In this document: in pieces, positions 33,928 through 42,080 of the stretch
How the letters are laid out: each line of letters starts with the position of its first letter
How positions within the stretch are numbered: position 1 is the first letter of the stretch
Source of the DNA: Georgenia subflava
GTDB taxonomy: Bacteria > Actinomycetota > Actinomycetes > Actinomycetales > Actinomycetaceae
Direction: 5' to 3'
Assembly: GCF_009193155.1 (NCBI RefSeq)
Contig: NZ_VUKD01000001.1
Span: 248,001 to 312,000 of the forward strand
DNA: 64,000 nt
Translations under genes and position numbers: made by a program
The notes under the pieces: model-generated
Databases searched by the model: none
What the model saw: the letters and a program-made list of their open reading frames with translations, nothing else
Told to the model about the DNA's origin: nothing

Positions 33928-35298
33928 CTACAGCGAGAAGTGCACGTGCTTGACCTCGGTGAACTGCTCGACCCCCTCGAAGCCGCGCGTGCGACCGAGC
34001 CCGGACATCCGGAACCCGCCCGACGGCGCCTCCGCGTAGGAGCGGTTGTACCCGTTGACCCAGACCGTGCCGGCCTTGACGCCGCGGGCCACCGCGAGGG
34101 CACGGCCGAGGTCCCGGCTCCACACCGAGGACGCGAGGCCGAACGGGGTGGCGTTGACCAGGTCGAGCGCGGCCGGCTCGTCGCGGTAGGACTCGACCGT
34201 CAGCACGGGGCCGAAGATGTCGTCCTGGACGATCGCCGAGGTCGGGTCGACGTCCGTCACGAGGGCGGGCGAGAGGAAGTACCCCTCCGTGCCCTCGGGC
34301 CGCAGACGCTCGCCGCCGACGACGACCGTGGCGTCGCGCCGCGCGAGGTCGACGTACGAGGTGACCTTGTCGAACGCGTCGGCCGATATCAGGGGCCCGA
34401 GGTCCGACCCGGGGTCGTGCGGGTCGCCGGCGCGCAGGCCACCGACGAGCGCGGACAGCCGCGAGCGCGCCTCGGCCAGCTGGTCCTGGTGCACGAGGAC
34501 GCGTGTGCACGCCATGCACATCTGTCCGGCGGTCGTGACCGAGGCGCGTGCCGCGAGGCCGAGGGCCTGGTCCAGGTCACCGTCGGGCAGGACGAGCATC
34601 GAGGCCTTGCCGCCGAGCTCGAGCAGCGGCCGGGTCATGGTCTCGGCGGCGTCGCGCATCACGGCCTGGCCCGCGGCCGTCGACCCGGTGATGGCGACCG
34701 CCGCGGTCCCGGGGTGACGCACGAGCGCGGAACCGACCTCGGCCCCGCCGGCCAGGCACTGCAGGACGTCCTCGCCCACGCCGGACTCGTGCCCGAGGCG
34801 GATCACCCGCTCGGTCACGCGATGAGTCTGCGGGCTGGGCTTCACCAAGGCGGTGACACCGGCGGCGAACGCCGGGGCGAGGTCGCGCAGCAGCAGGAGC
34901 ACGGGCCAGTTCCACGGCGTGATAAACACCGTGGGGCCGACCGGCTCGCGCACGAGGTGCGACTCGCTGCCGTCCCACAAGGTCCCGGCGCGCCCCAGCG
35001 GCAGCCGGCACAGGCCGGCGTTGAACCGCAGCGCGTCGATGCTCCCGGCGATCTCGGCCCTGGCCTCGCCGACGATCTTCCCGGTCTCGCGGACCAGCTG
35101 CTCGACCAGGTCGTCCTGCTCCGCCTCGATGCGGTCGGCCCAGGCGAGCATCACCGCCGCGCGGCGCTTGTGGTCCCGCGGCCACGGGCCGCCGGCGGCC
35201 CCGACCGAGGCGGTGACGGCGGCCTCGATCTCGGCCGCGGTCGCGTCGGCCGGGATCTCCACCTCGGTCTGGCTGAGCGGGAGCAGCAGGGTGCTCAT
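33928..35298 (-). CDS. Aldehyde dehydrogenase family protein
   Basis: 456 residues from ATG 35298, overlapping the SDR stop by four bases. NAD(P)-dependent aldehyde dehydrogenase fold with FITPWNWPVLLLL, general base E227 in LELGGK and catalytic C261 in GQMCMACTR. The C-terminal signature SGGFRMSGLGRTRG is present. It presumably oxidises the aldehyde form of the pathway acid (in the furan reading, furfural or HMF). It ends the minus-strand operon begun by the Mo hydroxylase large subunit. Confidence 0.9.
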   Translation of the reverse strand: MSTLLLPLSQTEVEIPADATAAEIEAAVTASVGAAGGPWPRDHKRRAAVMLAWADRIEAEQDDLVEQLVRETGKIVGEARAEIAGSIDALRFNAGLCRLPLGRAGTLWDGSESHLVREPVGPTVFITPWNWPVLLLLRDLAPAFAAGVTALVKPSPQTHRVTERVIRLGHESGVGEDVLQCLAGGAEVGSALVRHPGTAAVAITGSTAAGQAVMRDAAETMTRPLLELGGKASMLVLPDGDLDQALGLAARASVTTAGQMCMACTRVLVHQDQLAEARSRLSALVGGLRAGDPHDPGSDLGPLISADAFDKVTSYVDLARRDATVVVGGERLRPEGTEGYFLSPALVTDVDPTSAIVQDDIFGPVLTVESYRDEPAALDLVNATPFGLASSVWSRDLGRALAVARGVKAGTVWVNGYNRSYAEAPSGGFRMSGLGRTRGFEGVEQFTEVKHVHFSL

Positions 35299-36068
35299 GC
35301 GAAGACCCCACCGCCGTCGACGATCACCGTCTGGCCGGAGACGAACCCGGAGTCGGGGCCCGCGAGCCACATGACGGCGCTGACGAGGTCGTCGGGCAGC
35401 ATGGCGCGCTGGATCGACCTGGTGGCGGCGACGCGCTCCATGTACTCGTCGGTGTTGACGGCGCGCGAGCCGGTGTCGTCGACGAGGCCGGGCGAGACGG
35501 CGTTGACCGTGGTGCCGGCGGCGCCGAGCTCGCGTGCCGCGGACCTGGTCAGCCCCTCGACGGCGGCCTTGGAGGCGACGTAGTGGGCGAAGCCGGCCGC
35601 ACCGTTCCGGGTCACGACCGAGGCGACGTTGACGATGCGTCCTCCGCCGCCGTCGGCGAGCGCCGGGGCGGCGGCGCGGATCGCCTGCCAGGTGCCGACG
35701 ACGTTCACGCGCAGCACCCGCTCCCAGTCCTGCTCGGTGAGCTCCGTGAGCGGGCGCTTCGGCCCGAGGCCGTGGTAGATCGCGGCGTTGTTCACCAGCG
35801 CGTCCAGGCGGCCGAACGTGTCCGTCGCCGTGCGCACGGCCTTGGCCATGTCGCCGGCGGCCGTGATGTCGGCGGGCACGAACACCGCCCGGCCGGCGCC
35901 GAGCGTGTTGGCCTCGGCGACGGCGGACTCCGCCGTGTCGGTCGTGTTCTCGAGGTCGGTGGCCACGACCTGCGCACCGGCCTTGACGAACTGGTGGAGG
36001 TAGGTACGGCCGATGTCTCCGGCGACCCCGGTGAGCAGGACCGAACGGCCCTCGTAGGTGTTGCGCAT
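35295..36068 (-). CDS. Short-chain dehydrogenase/reductase
   Basis: 257-residue SDR. The cofactor motif reads TGVAGDIGR (TGxxxGxG), followed by NNAA and the active-site Y-x-x-x-K in HYVASKAAVEG; the closing VDGGG is typical. D in VVATDLEN after strand two suggests NAD(H) preference. In the operon it sits before the aldehyde dehydrogenase, so together they could take an alcohol to aldehyde to acid. The substrate is not readable. Confidence 0.9.
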   Translation of the reverse strand: MRNTYEGRSVLLTGVAGDIGRTYLHQFVKAGAQVVATDLENTTDTAESAVAEANTLGAGRAVFVPADITAAGDMAKAVRTATDTFGRLDALVNNAAIYHGLGPKRPLTELTEQDWERVLRVNVVGTWQAIRAAAPALADGGGGRIVNVASVVTRNGAAGFAHYVASKAAVEGLTRSAARELGAAGTTVNAVSPGLVDDTGSRAVNTDEYMERVAATRSIQRAMLPDDLVSAVMWLAGPDSGFVSGQTVIVDGGGVFA

Positions 36069-36109
36069 GGCGTTGTCTCCTTGCTGGTCGGCTGAAAGGG
36101 GAGAGCGGG

Positions 36110-37450
36110 TCAGCCCCGCTCGATGGCTCCGCGGGTCTCCGGGCTCCGTACCACCGCGATGATGAAGACGAGGACGGCGCCGGCGACGAAGATCATGAGC
36201 CGGCTCGGGATGTCCTCCGTCGTCGGGCTCAGCAGCGTGACGAAGGTCGGCAGCAGACCACCGAGCATGAAGCCGGTGTTCCACGACACCGCGGTGCCGC
36301 GCGAGCGGATCTCGGTCGGGTACCGCTCGTTGAGGAAGATCATCACCGGCGCGTAGGCCGCGTTGGCGAGGGTCGCGAGCAGGCAGCACAGGAGCACGAT
36401 GGTCACCGTGGCGCCGGGGTCCGTCCGGGCGATGACCAGAAGGATGACCGGCAGGGCCACCAGGTTCACGGCACCGATCACCAGCATCGTCCGGCGCCGC
36501 CCCAGCCGCTCGCTCAGGTGACCGGCCCCCGTGGCCGCGACGACCACGATGAGGCTGGCCACGAGCAGCACCCATCCGCGCACGTCCTCGTCGACGGGGG
36601 TGACGACGTCGAGGTAGGTCGGCAGGAACCCGGAGGTGAGGTAGTACTGCGCACCGGCGCCTGCCGCGACGGCGATGTTGAGGATCGTGATCCGGCCGTA
36701 CCGGCCGGTGACGAGGTCCTTGAAGCTCAGCGGCTTCGTGGTCTGCCTGCCGGAGGCCTTCTCCGCCTTCGCCGCGAGCCAGACCGGCGACTCCTCCACC
36801 TTGCGGAGGACGAAGAGGCTCAGCACGGCACCGAGCAGGCCCGTGAAGAACATGTAGCGCCAACCGGTCTCGGTGAAGGCGTCGCCGGGGAAGATCGCGC
36901 TGATGATGATGAACGCGACGCTCGCCATGGCCGCGCCGAGCCCGGCGCCGCCGCCGCCGATGAGACCGGACATCATGCCGCGGTAGCGGGGCGGGACGCT
37001 CTCGGTGCCGAGGGTGTGGGTGACGGCGGTGACCCCGCCGACGAAGATGCCCTGGACCACGCGCAGCGCGAGGAACAGGATCGGCGCGAGCATGCCGGCT
37101 GCCGCGTACGAGGGGACGAGGCCCATCGCTGCCGTGGACAGACCGACGCCCGCCAGCACCACGACCATGATCCGCTTGCGGCCGACCTTGTCGGCGAACC
37201 CGCCGAAGATGGCCGCCCCGCCGGGCCGCATGACGATGCTGACGGCGAACGAGACGAAGACCAGCGCGAGGCTGAGGGTCTCGCTCTCCACGGGGAAGAT
37301 CTGGTGGCCGACCGGGCCGGCCACGTACAGCAGGATGAAGAGGTCGAACAGGTCGAACGCCCACCCCATGACCGACGCGAACGCCGCGGCGAGCGGACTC
37401 CGCCCGGTTCCGGTGGTGCTCTGCGTCGACCCGGCTGTCTTGTTGTTCAT
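36110..37450 (-). CDS. MFS transporter, aromatic/organic acid:H+ symporter type
   Basis: 446 residues from ATG 37450, with AAAGGTGG seven bases ahead; an in-frame ATG 21 bases upstream lacks a site. Twelve hydrophobic segments, with the sugar/organic-acid MFS signature ADKVGRKRIMV after helix two and RYPTEIRSRGTAVS late. The region VMGWAFDLFDLFILLYV near the start is typical of the aromatic acid/sialate (AAHS) group. It probably imports the acid activated by the ligase encoded next. A 6-12-6 repeat (ATTGAA/TTCAAT, 37449-37472) brackets its ribosome site and may be incidental. Confidence 0.88.
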   Translation of the reverse strand: MNNKTAGSTQSTTGTGRSPLAAAFASVMGWAFDLFDLFILLYVAGPVGHQIFPVESETLSLALVFVSFAVSIVMRPGGAAIFGGFADKVGRKRIMVVVLAGVGLSTAAMGLVPSYAAAGMLAPILFLALRVVQGIFVGGVTAVTHTLGTESVPPRYRGMMSGLIGGGGAGLGAAMASVAFIIISAIFPGDAFTETGWRYMFFTGLLGAVLSLFVLRKVEESPVWLAAKAEKASGRQTTKPLSFKDLVTGRYGRITILNIAVAAGAGAQYYLTSGFLPTYLDVVTPVDEDVRGWVLLVASLIVVVAATGAGHLSERLGRRRTMLVIGAVNLVALPVILLVIARTDPGATVTIVLLCCLLATLANAAYAPVMIFLNERYPTEIRSRGTAVSWNTGFMLGGLLPTFVTLLSPTTEDIPSRLMIFVAGAVLVFIIAVVRSPETRGAIERG

Positions 37451-37514
37451 TGAATCCACCTTTGGTTTCAATCGGTACGAGTGCCGTCGTGGGTTGCGTC
37501 CTCCGCCGGACGCG

Positions 37515-39125
37515 TCAGGGGCGGGCGACGGACTCCCCGGTCGGGGCGGCCGGCCGGCCCGGGGCGCCCGCGTCGTCCTTGGTCGCGCGCAGCGTGTAGT
37601 CGCCGGCGATGAGCTTGCGGCGCAGGATCTTCCCCACCGGGCTCTTCGGGATCGCGGAGATGACGAGCACCTTCTTCGGGCGCTTGTACTGCGAGAGCGG
37701 TGCCTCGTTGCGGGTCCACTCCTGCAGTCGCCGGGCGAGCTCGGTGGGGTCCTCGTCGTCGCGGGCCGGCACGACGAAGGCGGTGACGGCCTGGCCCCAC
37801 TTCTCGTCCTTGAGCCCCACGACCGCCACCTCGGCGACGTCGGGGTGGCGCGAGAGCACGTCCTCGACCTCGATGGGGTGGACGTTCTCGCCGCCGGTGA
37901 TGATCATGTCGTCGACGCGACCGTCGACCCACAGGTCGCCGTCCTCGTCGAGGTGTCCGAGGTCCCCGGTGTGGTACCAGCGGCCCCGGATGGCCTTGGC
38001 GTCGGCGTCGGGCCGGTTCCAGTAGCCCTGGAACGCCTCGTCGGAGTCGAGGGAGGCGACGATCTCCCCCACGACCCCGCGGGGCAGGGGGTCGTGCGCG
38101 GCGTCGGGGTCCGGACTGACGACCCGCAGCCGCGAGTAGAGGCCCGGCCGGCCGGCGCTGCCCGGCTTGCGGGACGCACGTTCCTCGATGGCGAAGGTGT
38201 AGACCTCGCTCGAGCCGTAGTGGTTGACGAAGACGTCGGGACGGATCTCCTGCTCGAGCTGCTCGCACAGCGTGGACGTCATCGCCGCCCCGGCGAAGGC
38301 GAGCTTGCGGACCGTGGGGCCCACGCGGTCGAGCTGCCCGGTCGCCGCCAGCGCCCAGAACGCCGTCGGGACGAGATAGAGGGCGGTGACGCCCTCGGAC
38401 TCGATCAGCTCGACGGCCTGCTCGGCGTTGTACACGGGCATCTCGACGAACTTGCCGCCGACGATGACCATCGACAGCAGCGAGCGCAGGCCCATGGTGT
38501 GATACATCGGCATGGCGCCGAGGGTCGCCTCGCCGTAGCCGTACTGGCACTGCATCACGTGCGCGGCCGACGCCGCGAACTCGTTGCGCTGGCTGCGCGG
38601 CACCCCCTTGGGCTTCGCCGTCGTGCCGGAGGTGTAGAGCATGACGCTCGGGTCGGACTCGGCCACCTCGACGCCGGGCGCCGTGGGGTCGGCCGCGGCC
38701 ACCACGGTCTCGAAGTCCTGCGCCCCGTCGAGAGGCCGGCTGCCGGCGTGCAGCAGGGTCGGCCGCACCGGCGCCATCATGAGCGCCTCCTGGGCCACGC
38801 CCCGCGCCAGGTCGTCGCTGACGACCACTGTCGGCTCGGCGTTGTCGAGGCAGTAGGCGAGCTCCGGCCCCGACAGGCGGATGTTCAGCGGGGTCGACAT
38901 GACCCCGAGCTTCTGCAGGGCCAGGTGCGTCGAGGCCATCACCTCGGAGTTGGACAGGAACGTCGCCACCCGGTCGCCGGGGCGCACGCCCAGCGCCAGC
39001 ATCGCGTTGGCGATGCGGTTGGTGCGCTCGTCCCACTGCGCGTACGTCATCCGGCGTGAGCCCGCGAACGCGGGCCGCTCCGGGAACCGCTCGGCCGTCC
39101 AGGCGAGCGTGCGTCCGATCTCCAT
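37515..39125 (-). CDS. Aryl/acyl-CoA ligase (AMP-binding)
   Basis: 536-residue adenylate-forming ligase. The ATP P-loop is MLYTSGTTAKPKG (about residue 165), the adenine motif VNHYGSSEVY (about 311) and the hinge-side motif YHTGDLGHLDEDGDLWVDGR (about 390); the catalytic lysine is in SPVGKILRRKL near the C-terminus. The whole resembles aryl-CoA ligases of the benzoate/4-chlorobenzoate type. It activates an aromatic or heteroaromatic acid with ATP and CoA, matching a CoA-dependent pathway in this operon. It is encoded four bases after the 2Fe-2S subunit gene; in the hmf reading it would be furoyl-CoA synthetase. Confidence 0.87.
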   Translation of the reverse strand: MEIGRTLAWTAERFPERPAFAGSRRMTYAQWDERTNRIANAMLALGVRPGDRVATFLSNSEVMASTHLALQKLGVMSTPLNIRLSGPELAYCLDNAEPTVVVSDDLARGVAQEALMMAPVRPTLLHAGSRPLDGAQDFETVVAAADPTAPGVEVAESDPSVMLYTSGTTAKPKGVPRSQRNEFAASAAHVMQCQYGYGEATLGAMPMYHTMGLRSLLSMVIVGGKFVEMPVYNAEQAVELIESEGVTALYLVPTAFWALAATGQLDRVGPTVRKLAFAGAAMTSTLCEQLEQEIRPDVFVNHYGSSEVYTFAIEERASRKPGSAGRPGLYSRLRVVSPDPDAAHDPLPRGVVGEIVASLDSDEAFQGYWNRPDADAKAIRGRWYHTGDLGHLDEDGDLWVDGRVDDMIITGGENVHPIEVEDVLSRHPDVAEVAVVGLKDEKWGQAVTAFVVPARDDEDPTELARRLQEWTRNEAPLSQYKRPKKVLVISAIPKSPVGKILRRKLIAGDYTLRATKDDAGAPGRPAAPTGESVARP

Positions 39126-39128
39126 CGA

Positions 39129-40382
39129 TCAGTTCCTCCTCGTGAGGCGTTGCAGGGTGGCGCGGGCGCGGGAGGCGGCGAGCTGGGTCGCCATGGCGAT
39201 GGCGCTCGGTGGCGCGACCGAGGTGGGCTCCTCGCCGCGGGCGGTGGCGTCGAGCGCCGTCGTGAACTGCTTGAACATGTCCCGGCTGACGTCACCGGCG
39301 AGCGACCGCCCGAACTGGGCGATGCGGCCGGTCATGTGCAGGCCGGCCTGCGCGTGGATGACGCTGCCGGACCCCTGCGGCTCGACGCTCAGGAGCACGT
39401 CGGCCTGCACGCTGCCGCCACCGGCGTCCTGGGCCTGCGCCAGCGCACGGATGGTGCGCGTGGCCGGGTCGCGCTCGACCACGTGGATGTCGCCGACGAA
39501 GGCGAGCTTGACCGGACCGAGGGCGACCCTGATCCGGCCCTTGTACCGGTCGTCGCCGAAGTCCGCCATGAGCTCCGCGCCGGGCAGGCACCGGGCGAGA
39601 CGCTCCGTGTCGTCCATGACGTCCCAGACGGCGTCGGCACCGGCGGCCACGTCGTCGTCGACCTCGATGGCGACGGTCGGCTCGGTCTGCGGCATCCGGA
39701 TCTCGGCGACCCCCTGCTCCGCGTCCGCGACCGTCTCGCCGCCGGCGCTGGCCCGGCCCCCGACGCTCGCGCGCGGGAGCAGTGCCGCGCTGGCGCAGTT
39801 GCGCGGTGGCGGGACGCCGTCCGGGTTGGCCTCGGCGACCTCGGCGACGGCGTCCATGATGTTGCGGTACCCGGTGCACCGGCACAGGACGCCCGACATC
39901 TTCTCGGGGAGCTCCTCGGCGGCCACCCCGGGCTCGTGGTCGAGCAGGTCGTAGGCGCTCATGAGCATGCCCGGGGTGCAGAAGCCGCACTGGAGGGCGT
40001 GGTGGCGGCCGAACGACTCCTGCAGCGGGTGCAGGTCGTCGGCCTTGCCGAGGCCCTCGACCGTCATGATCTCGGATCCCTCGAGCTGGCACGCGAGCAG
40101 GAGGCAGGCCCGGGCGGCGTCGCCGTCGACCATCACGGTGCACATGCCGCACACGCCGTGCTCGCACCCGATGTGGGTGCCGGTGAGGCCCAGGTGGTCG
40201 CGCAGCGCGTCGGAGAGGGTGACGCGGGGGGCGACGTCCACGCTGGCGGGGCGTCCGTTGACGGTGAACGAGACCGTGACGGTCTCCTCGGCGCCGACGC
40301 GGACGGTGGTGTCCTCGGCCGGGGCGGCGTCGCGCCCGGTCAGGCGCCCGAGGCCGGTGGTCAGGGTGCGCAGTGCGGTCAT
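39129..40382 (-). CDS. 2Fe-2S subunit of Mo hydroxylase fused to CoxG (SRPBCC) domain
   Basis: 417 residues. Residues 36-180 are the xanthine-oxidase-type iron-sulfur subunit: ligands C73, C78, C81 and C93 form the first cluster, and C132, C135, C167 and C169 the second (QCGFCTPGM, CRCTGYRNI). After a 50-residue alanine/glycine linker, residues 235-390 are a CoxG-like SRPBCC domain (MDDTERLARCLPGAELMADF, then the ending TALDATARG). Free CoxG proteins are, as I recall, implicated in docking CO dehydrogenase to the membrane quinone pool. Here fusion to the electron-exit subunit would hold the quinone side close to the clusters. Overlaps the FAD subunit gene by four bases. Confidence 0.88.
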   Translation of the reverse strand: MTALRTLTTGLGRLTGRDAAPAEDTTVRVGAEETVTVSFTVNGRPASVDVAPRVTLSDALRDHLGLTGTHIGCEHGVCGMCTVMVDGDAARACLLLACQLEGSEIMTVEGLGKADDLHPLQESFGRHHALQCGFCTPGMLMSAYDLLDHEPGVAAEELPEKMSGVLCRCTGYRNIMDAVAEVAEANPDGVPPPRNCASAALLPRASVGGRASAGGETVADAEQGVAEIRMPQTEPTVAIEVDDDVAAGADAVWDVMDDTERLARCLPGAELMADFGDDRYKGRIRVALGPVKLAFVGDIHVVERDPATRTIRALAQAQDAGGGSVQADVLLSVEPQGSGSVIHAQAGLHMTGRIAQFGRSLAGDVSRDMFKQFTTALDATARGEEPTSVAPPSAIAMATQLAASRARATLQRLTRRN

Positions 40383-41281
40383 CGTGCGGTTCTCCCCAGG
40401 CTCGATCGGTAGGCGCGGGCCAGCTCGCGGGTGCCGAGGGCCCGGACGAGGCGACGGCGGTAGGCGGGTGAGGCGTGGCTGTCGCCGCCGGTGGTGACGA
40501 CGTCCTCGGCCATCGCGGCGACGGCGTCGCCGAGCTCGCGGGCCAGCGCGTCGGGGTCGTGCCCGGCGCGGTCGACCGCGCCCTGCAGCTCCTCGCGCAG
40601 GTCCCGGCGCCGTGGCCGGTCGGAGACGCCGAACGTCGCGACGGCGGCCTCCTCGACGGCCCCGCCGCGCGAGCGGACCCGCACCGCGACGCCGGCGAGG
40701 GCGAAGTCGCCGTGCCGCCGGGCGATCTCGGCGAAGCCGAACCCCTCCCCCTCCCGGGGCAGCGGCATGCGCACGGAGGTGACGACCTCGGTAGGCCCGA
40801 GGGTGGTCGTCATGGCGCCGGAGAAGAACTCCTCGGCGCTGATCTGGCGGCGTCCCTGCGGCCCGGCGACGTCGAGCGTCGCGCCGAGGCAGCGGGCGAC
40901 GGCGGGCAGCTCGGCGGAGGGGTCGGCGTGGGCGAGGGAGCCGCACACGGTGCCGCGGCTGCGGATCTCGCGGTGCCCGATCCACGGCAGCGCCTGGCTG
41001 AGCAGCGGGACGGCCCCGCGGTGGTCGCGCTCGACGCGGCGCTGGCGCACGGCGGCGCCGACCCGCAGGTGGCCGTCGACGACGCCGACCTGCTTGAGCT
41101 CGTCCACCTGCGTGATGTCCACCAGGGTGGCGGGACGCCCGAGCCGCATGGCGAGGACGGGCACCAGCGACTGCCCGCCGGCGATGACCTTGCCGCCGCC
41201 GTCCTCGTCCGCGCGGACGAGCTCGGCGACGACGTCCCCGAGCCTCGTCGGGCGGACGTACGAGAAGGGAGCGGCCTTCAT
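40379..41281 (-). CDS. FAD-binding medium subunit of Mo hydroxylase (CoxM type)
   Basis: 300-residue flavoprotein subunit of a xanthine-oxidase-family hydroxylase. FAD motifs VIAGGQSLVPVLAMRLGRP (about 34-52) and GSLAHADPSAELP (about 113-125) are clear, and a CODH_FAD-C-type end follows. It lacks the cysteine-rich loop that carries a 4Fe-4S cluster in 4-hydroxybenzoyl-CoA reductase, so the enzyme is more likely an oxidative hydroxylase. It ends four bases inside the 2Fe-2S subunit gene and starts one base after the enoyl-CoA hydratase stop. Confidence 0.9.
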   Translation of the reverse strand: MKAAPFSYVRPTRLGDVVAELVRADEDGGGKVIAGGQSLVPVLAMRLGRPATLVDITQVDELKQVGVVDGHLRVGAAVRQRRVERDHRGAVPLLSQALPWIGHREIRSRGTVCGSLAHADPSAELPAVARCLGATLDVAGPQGRRQISAEEFFSGAMTTTLGPTEVVTSVRMPLPREGEGFGFAEIARRHGDFALAGVAVRVRSRGGAVEEAAVATFGVSDRPRRRDLREELQGAVDRAGHDPDALARELGDAVAAMAEDVVTTGGDSHASPAYRRRLVRALGTRELARAYRSSLGRTAR

Positions 41282-41282
41282 G

Positions 41283-42062
41283 TCAGCGTCCCGTGAACTT
41301 CGGGGCGCGCTTCTCGCCGAACGCGGCGACGCCCTCGGCGAAGTCGTGGGTGGCCCGGAGCATGGCGTAGGACTTGCGCTCGAGCTCGACGCCGGAGGCG
41401 AGCGGGGCGTCGACGCCGCGGTCGAGCACCTCCTTGGCGGTGCGCAGCGCGACGGGCGAGTAGCCGAGCAGGGCGCTCACGACGCGCTCGACCTCGCGCT
41501 CGAGGCCCTCGCCGTCCTCGGACACCGAGGCGAGCAGGCCCCAGTCGAGCGCCTGCTGCGCCTTGATGCGCTCGGCGGTCAGCACGTGGTACTTGGCGCG
41601 GGAGAGACCGATGAGGCGGGCCAGACGCTGGGTGCCGCCGCTGCCGGGCATCATGCCGAGCCGCATCTCCGGCAGCGCGAACTCCGAGCGGGCGGTGGCC
41701 AGCCGGATGTCGGTGGCGAGGGCGAGCTCGAAGCCGACGCCGAAGCAGTAGCCGTCGACCGCGGTGATGACGGGCTTGGGCGAGCGCGCCGCGGCGGTGA
41801 CGTCCTGGCCGAGGTCGGTGAGGTCGTAGGGCTCGACCTCCATGAACCCGGCGATGTCGCCGCCGGAGGTGAAGTGCTCGCCCTCGCCGCGGATGACGAC
41901 GACGGCGACCTTCTTGTCCGCGTCGATCTCGGCGAACCGCTCGGCCATGAGCGCGCGCGTCTCCATCGTGATGATGTTGAAGCGGCCGTGGTCGAGGGTC
42001 AGGTTGGCGACGCGACCGTCGTGGCTGCGCTCGAGCCGGATGTCTCCACCGGTCAGGGGCAT
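41283..42062 (-). CDS. Enoyl-CoA hydratase/isomerase family protein
   Basis: 259-residue crotonase-fold enzyme. The oxyanion hole (FTSGGDIAGF; YCFGVGFELA) and both hydratase glutamates are present: E112 in GFELAL and E132 in LPEMRLGMMPGSGG. Both being kept favours a true hydratase over a dehalogenase or a thioesterase. It lies between the Mo hydroxylase large and FAD subunit genes, so it acts on the hydroxylated CoA thioester. I recall crotonase-family members in hmf furoate clusters; the exact substrate is inferred. Confidence 0.88.
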   Translation of the reverse strand: MPLTGGDIRLERSHDGRVANLTLDHGRFNIITMETRALMAERFAEIDADKKVAVVVIRGEGEHFTSGGDIAGFMEVEPYDLTDLGQDVTAAARSPKPVITAVDGYCFGVGFELALATDIRLATARSEFALPEMRLGMMPGSGGTQRLARLIGLSRAKYHVLTAERIKAQQALDWGLLASVSEDGEGLEREVERVVSALLGYSPVALRTAKEVLDRGVDAPLASGVELERKSYAMLRATHDFAEGVAAFGEKRAPKFTGR

Positions 42063-42080
42063 GGTTGCTCGTTTCTCTCG

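Noticed and set aside
40379-41281. 4-hydroxybenzoyl-CoA reductase beta subunit
   Set aside because: That subunit carries an extra cysteine-rich 4Fe-4S loop; no such cysteine cluster is present here.
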